This document shows, one piece after another, positions 47,651 to 56,553 of a DNA stretch of 64,000 nt. Source of the stretch: Hamadaea flava. Its GTDB lineage: Bacteria; Actinomycetota; Actinomycetes; Mycobacteriales; Micromonosporaceae. The notes beneath the pieces are model-generated. The model was not told where the DNA came from. It searched no databases and saw only the letters and a list, made by a program, of their open reading frames with translations. The stretch lies in NCBI RefSeq assembly GCF_024172085.1, contig NZ_JAMZDZ010000001.1, forward strand, positions 2,108,001 through 2,172,000. The letters run 5' to 3'. The position numbers and the translations under genes were made by a program. Each line of letters starts with the position of its first letter. Within the stretch, counting starts at the first letter, position 1.

Positions 47651-48352
47651 GTGAGATGGTTCGAGCAGCGAACTGCCGACTCTGCGCAGGGGGCGTTTCG
47701 GTTTCTCGCGTGCGGGATCGGCGCTGTCGGCCTGCATGTGTTCGTGGAAGGGCCGTTGCCGCGTCATTTCGCTGGCGCCGTGGGTGAGCCAACGCCGCCG
47801 TACCACTTGCGTCATCTTGAGGCTTCCACAGAACAGGACGGGGTCATTGATCTGTTCGGGGCGACGATGGGCATCGTTGGCCATCGAGGTCTGCAGCAGA
47901 GTCGTGAGTTGATCGGCTATGACTTCGTGCTGCCCGATCCCGTCCCGGGTTCGGTCGGCCTGCGCTTCTTCGACGATGAAACCGGCGACATACTGTATTC
48001 GACGACGGTCGTCGAGACATCGGGGCCGCCACGCTGGACAGTGCTGATTGAGCAGGGACTTTGCCGGCTGTTGGGCATTGGAGCCGGCGAGGGCCTGTTA
48101 TATGCGTTCGCTGAAGGCCCATATCAGGGCGGGCGCACCTTCAGCTTCAGGTTGTGGCGCGATGACCAGCCCGAACCTGAGCGGGGGCACGCAGACGCCA
48201 ACGCGGTAGGCCGCTCCCGCATGGCAACCCGAATGACGGTGGCCGTGAATGTCGCCCTTCCAGCGCCGCAGCGCCTATTGAGACTTCAGCTCATCGATGA
48301 CGCGACCGGTCACGTCGCCTACGACTTGTCCGCCGAACGCGCCGTCATCTGA
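47651..48352 (+). CDS. Hypothetical protein with repeated beta-sandwich-like segments
   Basis: About 233 residues from GTG 47651; a TTG at 47621 is an alternative. I recognise no family. The text VGLRFFDDETGDILYSTTVV in the middle and LLRLQLIDDATGHVAYDLSA at the end resemble each other (L-R-x-x-D-D-x-T-G-x-x-x-Y), suggesting two similar beta units. No signal peptide or membrane segment. Convergent with the S66 peptidase gene (37-base gap). Confidence 0.6.
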   Translation: MRWFEQRTADSAQGAFRFLACGIGAVGLHVFVEGPLPRHFAGAVGEPTPPYHLRHLEASTEQDGVIDLFGATMGIVGHRGLQQSRELIGYDFVLPDPVPGSVGLRFFDDETGDILYSTTVVETSGPPRWTVLIEQGLCRLLGIGAGEGLLYAFAEGPYQGGRTFSFRLWRDDQPEPERGHADANAVGRSRMATRMTVAVNVALPAPQRLLRLQLIDDATGHVAYDLSAERAVI

Positions 48353-48389
48353 CCGCGGGTCGGTTTGTTATCCCGGCCTTGCGGCGCCC

Positions 48390-49340
48390 TCAGTCCACCT
48401 GGACTTTGCAGCTGATCTTGTCCCCCTCCACGAGCAGGGTCGCCTCGACGCCGAGAGGGATGGTCACGTTCTCGACGTCGTGGCCGATGTCGGCCTCGGT
48501 GATGATGGGGAATCGATCGCGGAGCCCGACGATGTCAAGGAGCAGGGTGGCCAGTGGCGCGATCTGTTCGGGACGGTAGAAGTTCTCGGGGAGGCGCGAT
48601 GCTCGGCCGATGATCATCCCGGCTAGTCCATCGAATGCCCCAGCAAGGCTGAGTTGGACGAGGTCCTGTTCGACGGAATGAAGTTCGTCGCCCGCTTCGA
48701 TGAACATGATCTTGCCGTGCCAGTCTGGCCACCACGTTGTGCCGGCAAGCCGCGATATCGCACGCAGGTTGCCGCCGAGCAGTGTGCCGGTGCCCGCTCC
48801 TGTCTGCATAGGTCGCCAGTTGACGGTCCCGCCAACATCGAAGCGGCCGTGGCGGATGACGTCGAGGATGTTGTCCTCGGACAGCCGGTAGTTCTCGCCG
48901 TCGAATCGACCGAACCCGAAGGTCACATCGCATGGACCGTGGAAAGTGACGGCTCCAGTGCAGGCGGTTGTGACCAGCGGCACGATCGAGTTGTCGCTGA
49001 ACCCGAACAGTGCGGTGCCGCTAGCTGCGATGAGGTCGAAGTCGATGAGGGGCAGTAATTGCGCGGCCACGTGGCCGCCGATCGATGGCAGGACGACGTG
49101 GACGTCCGGATCGGCAACGAGGTCATGAAGATCCTGGACGCGGTCGGCGGCCGGTGCGGACATGTGGTGCCACGCACCACGGCAGCGAGCCGACTCCCGG
49201 ACGGAGAATCCGTAGTGCTGCAGACGCCGGATGCCGGCGTCGAACAGTGCAGTTCTGAAGGCGCTGTCGGAAAACGAACCCGACGGCGAGTAGACACCTA
49301 GTCCGGTGGCGTTGCTCAGGCCGGACGGCAGCGTCGGCAT
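48390..49340 (-). CDS. S66-family peptidase (LD-carboxypeptidase / MccF-like)
   Basis: 316 residues. Start at 49340 chosen for its strong SD (GGAGGAAAAC); an upstream ATG at 49439 would add 33 atypical residues. Ser-Glu-His triad of S66: Ser115 in FGFSDNS, Glu215 in MFIEAGDE, His287 in ADIGHDVEN; N-terminal GVYSPSG and VVLPSIGGHVA are also typical. Members trim murein tripeptides, or, as MccF, inactivate aminoacyl-nucleotide antibiotics such as microcin C. It is divergent from an APH-like kinase gene, which makes a resistance role plausible but unproven. Confidence 0.87.
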   Translation of the reverse strand: MPTLPSGLSNATGLGVYSPSGSFSDSAFRTALFDAGIRRLQHYGFSVRESARCRGAWHHMSAPAADRVQDLHDLVADPDVHVVLPSIGGHVAAQLLPLIDFDLIAASGTALFGFSDNSIVPLVTTACTGAVTFHGPCDVTFGFGRFDGENYRLSEDNILDVIRHGRFDVGGTVNWRPMQTGAGTGTLLGGNLRAISRLAGTTWWPDWHGKIMFIEAGDELHSVEQDLVQLSLAGAFDGLAGMIIGRASRLPENFYRPEQIAPLATLLLDIVGLRDRFPIITEADIGHDVENVTIPLGVEATLLVEGDKISCKVQVD

Positions 49341-49462
49341 GTTTTCCTCCACGGCATTGCGATTGTCGTCTGCGGACGCTAACGCCGTCACCGTGTCATG
49401 CGTGACGTCTGGTCGACCTCTCTCGAATTCGGAAGACATACCCCGTGGTGTTCGCGGATCGT

Positions 49463-50389
49463 ATGACAATGGATATCCCTGTGGCGATCGGTGGTCATCG
49501 GCTGCTTTGGTCGCAGCTTCCTGATGCTGTGCGGACCGTGATCGAGTCCGCGGCCGGTGATTCGGTGGTGTCAGCCTCCAGCCGACCGGGCGGGTTCTCC
49601 CCAGCATTAGCGTCGATGCTGACGCTCGCGAACGGGAGCAGTGTGTTCGCCAAGGCGGTCACCGCCGAACGGAGCGACTTCGGTGCTCGATCGATCCGGC
49701 GCGAAGCGGTCGTCCTCGCAGCGTTGCCAGCGCGGGTGAACGCGCCGGGCCTCATCTGGAGCGGCGACCTTCTAGACGAGAGCGGGACTTGGGCGATCGT
49801 ACTGACCGAAGCGATCGACGGCTGGAGTCCCGCGCAGCCGTGGAGGCCTGCCGAGTTGCGACGGTATCTTGACGCGGCATCTGTGCTGGCGGACGCACTG
49901 AATCCAGCACCGATGGGGGCCAAGGCAATGGCCGATCACGCAGAAGCCTTCACGAACTGGTCTGACCTGGAGCACCCTCGCGCATCGGAACTGGCAGTCC
50001 TTGAGGCTCACTGGGCCGAGGCAACCGCCGGACCCTCCCTGCTTCACGGCGACCTGCGGGCTGACAACTTCCTGATCACCAGCATCGGGTTCGCAGTCGT
50101 CGACTGGCCGTCGGCGTGCATCGGCGCACCCTGGCTGGACCTCCTCCTCGGCCTGCCGAGCGTAGCGATGCACGGCGGAGGCGATCCGGACGACATTTGG
50201 CAGGCGCATCCGCTGAGCCGAGGAGTGCCCGGGGAAGCGGTCGACGCCGTCCTCGCGGGAATGGCCGGCTACCTGTTGTCCAGGTCGATGCAGGAGCCGT
50301 CGGCGCTTCTGCCGACACTGCCGGCGTTCCAGCGCGCTCAGGCCGATGTCACATTGCGCTGGCTGACCGCGCGACGCGGTTGGAGATGA
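49463..50389 (+). CDS. Phosphotransferase of the APH/choline-kinase superfamily
   Basis: 308 residues. Kinase-like lobes with catalytic block LLHGDLRADNFL (His195, Asp197, Asn202) and the metal-binding VVDWPSA (Asp214). The N-lobe Lys is likely in FAKAV. Superfamily members phosphorylate aminoglycosides, macrolides, homoserine or sugars. ATG 49463 is favoured over GTG 49445. The 3' end overlaps the end of the convergent HAD gene by 41 bases. Confidence 0.85.
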   Translation: MTMDIPVAIGGHRLLWSQLPDAVRTVIESAAGDSVVSASSRPGGFSPALASMLTLANGSSVFAKAVTAERSDFGARSIRREAVVLAALPARVNAPGLIWSGDLLDESGTWAIVLTEAIDGWSPAQPWRPAELRRYLDAASVLADALNPAPMGAKAMADHAEAFTNWSDLEHPRASELAVLEAHWAEATAGPSLLHGDLRADNFLITSIGFAVVDWPSACIGAPWLDLLLGLPSVAMHGGGDPDDIWQAHPLSRGVPGEAVDAVLAGMAGYLLSRSMQEPSALLPTLPAFQRAQADVTLRWLTARRGWR

Positions 50390-51215
50390 CCGAACCGTTG
50401 TCAGCCGGCCGGCGTGCGGCTCGGCGGCCACGCTCGAGGCGGAGGACTGCGCCGACGATGTCGGGAAACGTCGCGAGGTACGCGGCCACCTGATGGCCGT
50501 CGAACTGTTCGCGGCTACGCAGTTCGGACTCCAGGCACGCCACGAAGGGTATGCCGGCACCGTTGGCGGCGGCCGCGTCGCCCGGAGTGTCTCCCACGTA
50601 CAAGCAGTCCGCTGGGTCAATTCCCGTGTCGGCGAGGAGCTCGTCGAACACCCTCGGATCGGGCTTGGCGTGACGCGTGCGGTCCAAATGGTACGTAGCG
50701 CTGATCCGCGACGCGAGCGGTGCTGACTCGACGATCAGGTGTTCCACCTCGATGGCGCTCCGCGAGGTTAAGATCATCACCTGACGGCCTTCGCCGCGCA
50801 GCACGTCGATCGCCACGAGATTCTGCTGCGGCACCACATCGACAAGCCCAGCAGCGTGGTACCGAAAGAAGACCTCCCGAAACGCGATGCCGAACGCCTC
50901 AGGATCAACCCCCGGAGACCTGTACTCCATGGCCTCCAGCAGTGGCATGCCCCACGTGGCTCGGTGCGTGGCCCGGCTCATCGGAAGCCTACCAACCAGA
51001 TCTAAGGCACCATTTTCAATCTCGAAGCTGACCGCTTCGTTCAGAACAATGGTGTCGTCGACGTCGAGGACTACCAGCCGGATCGACGCCAGCCCACGAA
51101 AAAGTGCAGGCCGCGTCGGAGCTCTCACCGGGAACGTATCGGCGACGTCGCTGGGATGGGTGTCGGTCCGGAGACCGGCGCTGATCCGTGGCTCAACGAC
51201 CGGCACGCTAGACAT
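50349..51215 (-). CDS. HAD-superfamily hydrolase, subfamily IA
   Basis: 288 residues from ATG 51215 (longer starts at 51266 and 51275 exist). Motif I LVVLDVDDTIVL, motif II ILTSRS, motif III Lys in RHAKPDP, motif IV YVGDTPGDAAAANGAGI. Helical cap of the phosphoglycolate-phosphatase type. The N-terminal 50 residues before motif I are Pro/Thr rich and not conserved in the family. The last 40 bases overlap the APH-like gene on the other strand. Confidence 0.85.
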   Translation of the reverse strand: MSSVPVVEPRISAGLRTDTHPSDVADTFPVRAPTRPALFRGLASIRLVVLDVDDTIVLNEAVSFEIENGALDLVGRLPMSRATHRATWGMPLLEAMEYRSPGVDPEAFGIAFREVFFRYHAAGLVDVVPQQNLVAIDVLRGEGRQVMILTSRSAIEVEHLIVESAPLASRISATYHLDRTRHAKPDPRVFDELLADTGIDPADCLYVGDTPGDAAAANGAGIPFVACLESELRSREQFDGHQVAAYLATFPDIVGAVLRLERGRRAARRPADNGSVISNRVARSASAM

Positions 51216-51306
51216 CTCCGCAGGATCTTGCACGGCGATGCCTCCCCAACAAGCTGGAAATGCCATCCCCTTCATAATCAGCCGGCTGCGAACCCGTCGG
51301 AGACAA

Positions 51307-51600
51307 TCATGAAACACTATCGCCGAATTGCCGCCTCCGGATATAGAAGCCGAGTTCGACGTACGTCGTGACGTCGAGGACCGCGCGGAACGCGTCGCGA
51401 TACGCCTCTTGGGGCCAGCGGTGAACACCGCGCTCAAGTTTGCCAACGTAGCCAGCGTCGATCGGCGCATGCCGTATCTTCTGTTTCCCCAGATGAGCGT
51501 TGACGAGGTCAGCCAGATCTTGCCGGCTCATCGGCCTACCCGAACCCGACGGTGACGTACGGTGAACGCGAAGGCTGCGCAGTAGATCGTTGGGAGGCAA
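51307..51600 (-). CDS. Small helix-turn-helix protein, module copy 1
   Basis: About 97 residues if started at TTG 51600 (AAGG upstream); the frame is open much further, so the start is uncertain. Contains SPSGSGRPMSRQDLADLVNA followed by DAGYVGKLERGVHRWPQEAY and ELGFYIRRR. The same module occurs in the proteins at 54995-56278 and 60283-60720. XRE-like fold with a wing; no effector domain in this copy. Confidence 0.65.
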   Translation of the reverse strand: MPPNDLLRSLRVHRTSPSGSGRPMSRQDLADLVNAHLGKQKIRHAPIDAGYVGKLERGVHRWPQEAYRDAFRAVLDVTTYVELGFYIRRRQFGDSVS

Positions 51601-51999
51601 TTTTGCCTTGCTCCCGTGGCCCCTCCCCACGGTGCCGAAGGAGTCACGACACCGGGTTTCAGGCTCCGCAAGGACCAAGTCAATGCGTGCGAGCAAATCC
51701 AGTATCGCGGCGCTGTTCGCTGTCCGCCTGGGGGCGCGGCGGGTGTCCGGCAAGCCGCTGCGGGTCGAGGCGGCCAAGATCTGTGTTCCGATCACCGTCA
51801 TCCCCCAATGCATCCCGCCGCGAGGCACCCAGCCGGACGGAGCACACCTCACGTCCAGCCGGGGCACATCGGTGCGCATCAGCAAGGCGCCACTGGCGCC
51901 CTCCCTGATGCGTAGTTACCACCTTGCCAGCGGCTACGAATCAGCACACCTCCGTGACGGAGCGCAATCACCCTGATATCTGCGTGACGTTGACCAGGA

Positions 52000-52044
52000 C
52001 CAATTGGGGTCGCGCACACCGTTGCCCATCCAATTGGGCAACGG
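52000..52044. promoter_or_regulatory. Inverted repeat and duplicated CCAATTGG upstream of the HTH-PRTase gene
   Basis: CCGTTGCCCA (52019-52028) and TGGGCAACGG (52035-52044) form perfect 10-bp arms around TCCAAT. The octamer CCAATTGG occurs at 52000-52007 and again at 52030-52037. TATTGT follows directly (52045-52050), nine bases before the ATG. Probably an autoregulatory operator. Confidence 0.65.
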
Positions 52045-52053
52045 TATTGTCCG

Positions 52054-53196
52054 ATGTGGCGTTTCGATGGTGAACGGGGTAGAAGATTGGACGGGGTCGC
52101 CGACCGCACCGTAAGTCCCCAGGCGCGCGGGCGGGAACTTGCCCGCCAAGGACGGCAACTCTGGCACGATCTCGGGTCAGTTGAACTCGCGGCGCTCGAA
52201 CTTATGAGTCGTCACAGCGAGGTCCCGTGCATCCAGGCATATCGGTATGCAGCCGGGCTGTCCCAAGATCAGGCGGCCGCTCGCTACAACGAGATGACCG
52301 GCCACCAGACCAGCATCGGTGGGACAACGATCAATGCCTGGGAAACGTGGGCGCGTGTGCGCAGCGGCGGATCTCCACCGACTTTCTCGAGCTTACTCGT
52401 CCTCGCCACCGCCTACGGGAGAGGGCCACTCGGGATCGGGGAAGAACTCCTATCTCCGAACGATTTGGTTGCTGACTCCTACGAGAGGCTCGCTCCGGAG
52501 GACCAACTCTCGTTGAAGCAGCTCGCCGGACGGCCGAGTAGCGCGCCGGATCCTGCTATCACCCCGGTGGGGACGCCGGCGTCCGGCACGAGCTTCATGG
52601 GCCCCGACTTCAATCTGCCTGTTCCGACTGTGCCGAACGGCAACCCGGAGGTCTGCGCCTTCACGCTGCCCAACCCCATGCCGGGCCAACTCTTGGACCT
52701 GCCCTGGGAGGTTTTTGGTTACGGAATCGAACGTCTCATGCGTCAGATCAAGAGCGTCGGCCGCCGGCTGGAGGTTGATATCTGCTTCGGCGTCAACGAA
52801 GCCGGCCTTGTGATGGCGACGTTCCTCGCGTCGGCGCAGTTTGGCCGCTGCGCCATCGGGTACCTGCGCTGCAACAAAGTACAAGATGCCGTCGCTCTCG
52901 CCGAGCAATGCCTGTTCCCACCCGCCGCCGAGGCACCGACCATTTTGCTGTGTGATTTCGAGGTCAAGCATGCTGACGTGGTTGGCTACATTGCCAACGA
53001 ACTACGAAGCCGATACCCCGGGGCGGCACTGTATTTCGCCGTGTTTGGTGCGATGACCAAAGGGCGTGATCTTGAGGTGTCACGGTTCGATGATCTCACC
53101 GGGGCAAGCATCATGCGCGCGGCTGGATTCGAAGCGGTTTTCATCGCGGCTACGATGAGCCCGCCTGGCATTGAGCCACCACTTGAACTGCGATAA
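52054..53196 (+). CDS. HTH protein with C-terminal phosphoribosyltransferase-like domain
   Basis: 380 residues. An HTH-like part at about 45-130 (IQAYRYAAGLSQDQAAARYN, TTINAWETWAR). The C-terminal domain from about 230: VDICFGVNEAGLVMATFLAS, then ILLCDFEVKHADVVGYIANE and ALYFAVFGAM follow the order of a type I PRTase, but the PRPP loop (normally DDxxxTG) is DFEVKHA, so catalysis is doubtful and ligand sensing more likely. No SD is seen before ATG 52054 and a TATTGT box is nine bases upstream, so the mRNA could be leaderless. The IMPase-like gene follows after 17 bases. Confidence 0.65.
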   Translation: MWRFDGERGRRLDGVADRTVSPQARGRELARQGRQLWHDLGSVELAALELMSRHSEVPCIQAYRYAAGLSQDQAAARYNEMTGHQTSIGGTTINAWETWARVRSGGSPPTFSSLLVLATAYGRGPLGIGEELLSPNDLVADSYERLAPEDQLSLKQLAGRPSSAPDPAITPVGTPASGTSFMGPDFNLPVPTVPNGNPEVCAFTLPNPMPGQLLDLPWEVFGYGIERLMRQIKSVGRRLEVDICFGVNEAGLVMATFLASAQFGRCAIGYLRCNKVQDAVALAEQCLFPPAAEAPTILLCDFEVKHADVVGYIANELRSRYPGAALYFAVFGAMTKGRDLEVSRFDDLTGASIMRAAGFEAVFIAATMSPPGIEPPLELR

Positions 53197-53213
53197 CAGC
53201 GGCTGGAGATCGT

Positions 53214-54143
53214 ATGACACCGACGGCAGGGCTGTCGGAACTAAGCGACATCCTCGTCTCGGCGGTGCTCACCGTGATGGCCGAGGTGCGTCCCAAGCTC
53301 ATCGAGGCTGCGTTTTCGGGCGAGCATGGCGAAGGCGAGAACAAACGCCATGCCGACAACTTTCTCTCCCAACACGACCTGTGGATGCACAGCCGGTACC
53401 GCGCCTTGCTCGCCAGCCAGCTCCGTTCCTTCATCTACGCCTCCGAGGAAGCCGAGCCTGAACTGATCGGCGAAGAAGCCGCGCCGGACCTGCTGATACT
53501 CGTAGATCCTCTCGACACGAGCGAGCTAGCTGTCCGCGGCCTCAACGGCTATACCCACATCATGGCCTACTCGCGATCACGCGCCCGGCCGGTAGCAGCC
53601 GTAGTCGGAGACATCTACCACCACGTGCAGCTTTATGTCGCCACGCTCGAGCCTGACGGACAAGACCGGGCATACGCAATCACCGCCGACGGCACCCGCC
53701 GCCGGCTCTTCGCCCGAGAGCCAAAACTGCTCTCAGAGTCGATTGTCACCAACTACCTCATGCGGCCCGGTGAGCGCTTCGTTCCGCTGAGCCGACAATC
53801 CGCGCTCCTCGCTGCGCTGGCCGCTGCCGCGCCTGACGGGAAGCAGCGCGGTCGAATCGGTGTGGACTTCGGCTCGATCGGCCTATGTCATGTCGCCAGC
53901 GGCTTCACCGACGCGATCATCGAGTTCGCCAAGGGTTTCGCGATCTGGGATTTGGCGCCAGGCCACTACATTCTGTCTGCTGCTGGCGGAGCTGTGGTCG
54001 ACCTCGGTGGCGTCCCGCTATCGCTGGACTACGACCTGTCTACGAACGAACGGATCGTCGAGGCGATGAAGCCTCGGCAGAAGTTCGTGGCTGCTGGATC
54101 CGCGCAGCTTGCTGAAGAGATCGTCCGGGTCCTGAGCAGGTGA
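53214..54143 (+). CDS. Inositol-monophosphatase-like (FIG superfamily) phosphatase
   Basis: 309 residues. Metal-binding site: Glu78/79 in YASEEAEP, D98-P-L-D101 in ILVDPLDTSELA, and W245-D246 in GFAIWDLAPGHYILSAAGG. The usual DPLDGT is here DPLDTS, a change in the loop that faces the substrate phosphate. Acts on sugar or nucleotide phosphates (inositol phosphate, fructose bisphosphate or PAP in relatives). Cotranscribed with the PRTase-like HTH protein, which suggests that the regulator senses a phosphorylated sugar or nucleotide. Confidence 0.82.
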   Translation: MTPTAGLSELSDILVSAVLTVMAEVRPKLIEAAFSGEHGEGENKRHADNFLSQHDLWMHSRYRALLASQLRSFIYASEEAEPELIGEEAAPDLLILVDPLDTSELAVRGLNGYTHIMAYSRSRARPVAAVVGDIYHHVQLYVATLEPDGQDRAYAITADGTRRRLFAREPKLLSESIVTNYLMRPGERFVPLSRQSALLAALAAAAPDGKQRGRIGVDFGSIGLCHVASGFTDAIIEFAKGFAIWDLAPGHYILSAAGGAVVDLGGVPLSLDYDLSTNERIVEAMKPRQKFVAAGSAQLAEEIVRVLSR

Positions 54144-54269
54144 CCACCACAGGGTCAGACCGCACAAGATCTTGGACGCTCAGCGACCATCAGGCCATTG
54201 CTTACGAGTTGTTTGTGCCGTCTTGGGAACAGGCTTGAGCTCTGAAGCAACAACGGTTGCTGGCGCATG

Positions 54270-54989
54270 TCACGGTTCGGGCTCTAGGAGTTCGATGACG
54301 CGTGAGAATGCGGCCGTCAGGCTTTCGAGGACCGCGGCTCCCTTGCTGGCCGCTGCCAGTGACGGTCGCCCGATGACTCCGGTCGTCGTGTAGGCGCCCA
54401 TTCCCAGGGTGAGCAGGTCGCGGCGATCGTCGGCTAGGTGGTCGGAGGTTTCGTACCCGGGGCGCACGAGCCAGGGAGTCGCGTGAAGGAGCATCGATAC
54501 TTCTAGTTCGCCGGCGTGCATGTCGTCATGTGATTGGCTGCCACATCCCGCGGCGGTCCGCGCGTCGGCCCAGTCCTCTGCGGTCGGGAAGAGCGCCATG
54601 CGGGCTTCGTTGGGAATGTTGGCCTGTTGGACGACATTGCGTAGTGCGTAGTTGCCGCCGTGGCCGTTGACGATCACGAGCCGGTCGATGTCCGCTGCCT
54701 GCAGCGACTGATAGACGTCAGTCACGATGGCGATCAGCGTTCTGGCGGAGATGCTGACAGTGCCGGGGAACGCGGCGTGCTCGTGGGAGCAGGACATCGT
54801 CACAGGTGGCAGCTGGAACAAGTCGTAGGTGTCTGACAGGCGCTTGGCGATAACACCGGCGACGATCGTGTCGGTGCAGAGGGGCAAGTAGGCACCATGT
54901 TGCTCGAAGCTGCCGACAGGCAGGATGGCAATGCGCGGCGAGCGGGCTCGCTCATCGGCTGAGGTTGCGCTGGGCAGCAGTATGTCCAC
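54270..54989 (-). CDS. Creatininase-family amidohydrolase
   Basis: 239 residues. AILPVGSFEQHGAYLPLCTD (metal-binding Glu and His), Asp in the TDT turn, NGHGGN (about 128), and DDMHAGELEVSM with the second Glu. These blocks define the creatininase family, which includes creatininase, formamide hydrolases of riboflavin/F420 biosynthesis and MftE. Second gene of a two-gene operon: it starts 5 bases after the HTH-TPR regulator stop. Confidence 0.87.
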   Translation of the reverse strand: MDILLPSATSADERARSPRIAILPVGSFEQHGAYLPLCTDTIVAGVIAKRLSDTYDLFQLPPVTMSCSHEHAAFPGTVSISARTLIAIVTDVYQSLQAADIDRLVIVNGHGGNYALRNVVQQANIPNEARMALFPTAEDWADARTAAGCGSQSHDDMHAGELEVSMLLHATPWLVRPGYETSDHLADDRRDLLTLGMGAYTTTGVIGRPSLAAASKGAAVLESLTAAFSRVIELLEPEP

Positions 54990-54994
54990 GTCGG

Positions 54995-56278
54995 TTAGCC
55001 TGCCACCCCGAAGCCATGGTCGAGCGTGTTCTTCGCCTGGAATCGTCGGCGGCTGGTGGCGGTCTGCCGCCGTGCTGTGATCCTGCGCGTAGCCGAGCTG
55101 GGCGAGGGGCTGCGGAGTCCGAGTTCGGTCGGGGTGTGCAGCGCGCGGAGGACGCGCGCTGACCCGGTGGCGGATGCCAAGGCGTAGACCTGTTGATACT
55201 GGTCGATTGCTTCATCGGTCCGGCGGAGTTGCCGATATGCGTGTGATAGCCAGGCGCGGTACAGGGCTTCGTCGTGGCGCGATGTCGGGGGCTTTCCTGC
55301 CACTACCACTTCGAGTTGCCTTGCAGCGAGATCTGGCTGGCCGAGAAGTAGGTGGCAGTATGCGTCGTACGCGTCGATGTACTGCGGGGTGCAGTGGTGA
55401 TCGAGGTCGGCCTCATCATCGGCGGAAGTTCGTCCTGCAACCCGATGGGCGTGCCGGATCGCCGCGTACGCGGAATGGCCGTCGCCGAGTAACGCGTGAC
55501 CGTGTGCTTCGCGCACGTAGGCGAGCGCATGTGTTCGCGGCGCTGCTGCAGAGTGACGGCGTGCTTTGATCGCGAGATCGACGGCGTCGACGCCGCGGCC
55601 GTGTTCGGCGCACTGCTGGGCCTGCCGCATGAGCGTGTAGCTGGCCAGGCGCGTGTCTGTGGCCGCCAGGGCGAGGTCCCGCGCTTGTTCGATCCATCTG
55701 GCTGCTTCGTGGTCTCGGAGGCTGTTGTCTGCTGCCCAGGAGAGGAACTCGAACCATCGTGCTTGTGCAGTGAGCATCAGGCTGGGAGGTCTGGTAAGTG
55801 ATCGCAGGTGCGTCTGGAGAATGTGCGTCTGCGTTTCGCCGGCCCGCAGCAGTTGGCTCGTGTTGTGACTGTCGGTCCACGACACGAACATTTTGAGCAG
55901 TTCGAGCCAATGGCCGGCCGAATGAATCAGGTCATCGCTGCTCTGGCACTCGTCAGCTGCTGTCGCATCGGGTGATGGCTGGTGTCGGTGGCCGCGGATG
56001 ATGTGGAAGCCGAGTGCGCTGGGGTCGGGAACCCCGAGGACGTGGCATAGCGCTTCGCGATATCGGGCCGTCGGCCATCGGTGTTCGCCGCGTTCGAGCT
56101 TGCCGATGTACCCGTCGTCGATGCTCACGTGGAGCCCGTGCTGGGCGTAGATGTGCTCGGCGACGGCCTCGGCGAGTTCCTGTCGTGACATCGGGCGGCC
56201 TGAGCCGGTCGGCGAGGCCTTGGCCCGCCGTGCGTCCATGAGCAGGCCGTTGGCTGAGGGGGCCGTTGATGTGGACAT
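54995..56278 (-). CDS. Helix-turn-helix regulator with TPR-like C-terminus (HTH module copy 2)
   Basis: 427 residues from ATG 56278. HTH module: SPTGSGRPMSRQELAEAVAE, DDGYIGKLERGEHRWPTARY. From about residue 120 a helical TPR-like array (ARSTR-type units such as HNTSQLLRAGETQTHILQTH, ALAYVREAHGHALLGDGHSA) continues to about 405. Similar to NsdA/BldD-side regulators of Streptomyces in layout. Heads an operon with the creatininase-family gene. Confidence 0.8.
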   Translation of the reverse strand: MSTSTAPSANGLLMDARRAKASPTGSGRPMSRQELAEAVAEHIYAQHGLHVSIDDGYIGKLERGEHRWPTARYREALCHVLGVPDPSALGFHIIRGHRHQPSPDATAADECQSSDDLIHSAGHWLELLKMFVSWTDSHNTSQLLRAGETQTHILQTHLRSLTRPPSLMLTAQARWFEFLSWAADNSLRDHEAARWIEQARDLALAATDTRLASYTLMRQAQQCAEHGRGVDAVDLAIKARRHSAAAPRTHALAYVREAHGHALLGDGHSAYAAIRHAHRVAGRTSADDEADLDHHCTPQYIDAYDAYCHLLLGQPDLAARQLEVVVAGKPPTSRHDEALYRAWLSHAYRQLRRTDEAIDQYQQVYALASATGSARVLRALHTPTELGLRSPSPSSATRRITARRQTATSRRRFQAKNTLDHGFGVAG

Positions 56279-56344
56279 GGCGTTTCCCGGGTTGGTGGTC
56301 AGGAGCAAACGTCGCTCGCGGCAGGCGGCTGTTTCGTCGGGTGT

Positions 56345-56548
56345 CTAGAGGTCGAACTCGCCGGCTTGGATGCCCGCGACGAAGTCGCGCCAGGTCTGCG
56401 CCTGGAAGGTGAGTGTCGGACCGTCAGGGTTCTTGGAGTCTCGTATCGCGATCTGGTCGGTCGTGGTGGCGACTTCGACGCAGTTCGCGCCGCCTTGCGA
56501 GCGGCTGGACTTGCGCCAGCTCAGCGGAGATTCTTGAGTATTTTCCAT
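56345..56548 (-). CDS. DUF397-family protein
   Basis: 67 residues: LSWRKSSRSQGGANCVEVAT, VAIRDSKNPDG-type text (here IAIRDSKNPDG) and TWRDFVAGIQAGEFDL. Full-length member of DUF397, small proteins paired with XRE-DUF5753 regulators in actinobacteria (for example Scr1/Scr2-like and BldB-side loci), where the two may act as antagonist and regulator. Starts 5 bases after the regulator gene stop. Confidence 0.92.
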   Translation of the reverse strand: MENTQESPLSWRKSSRSQGGANCVEVATTTDQIAIRDSKNPDGPTLTFQAQTWRDFVAGIQAGEFDL

Positions 56549-56553
56549 GTTCG

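Noticed and set aside
51990-52018. TTGACC at 51990 as the -35 box of the HTH-PRTase promoter
   Set aside because: At 16-19 bases spacing no acceptable -10 box follows; the TATTGT at 52045 is too far away to pair with it.
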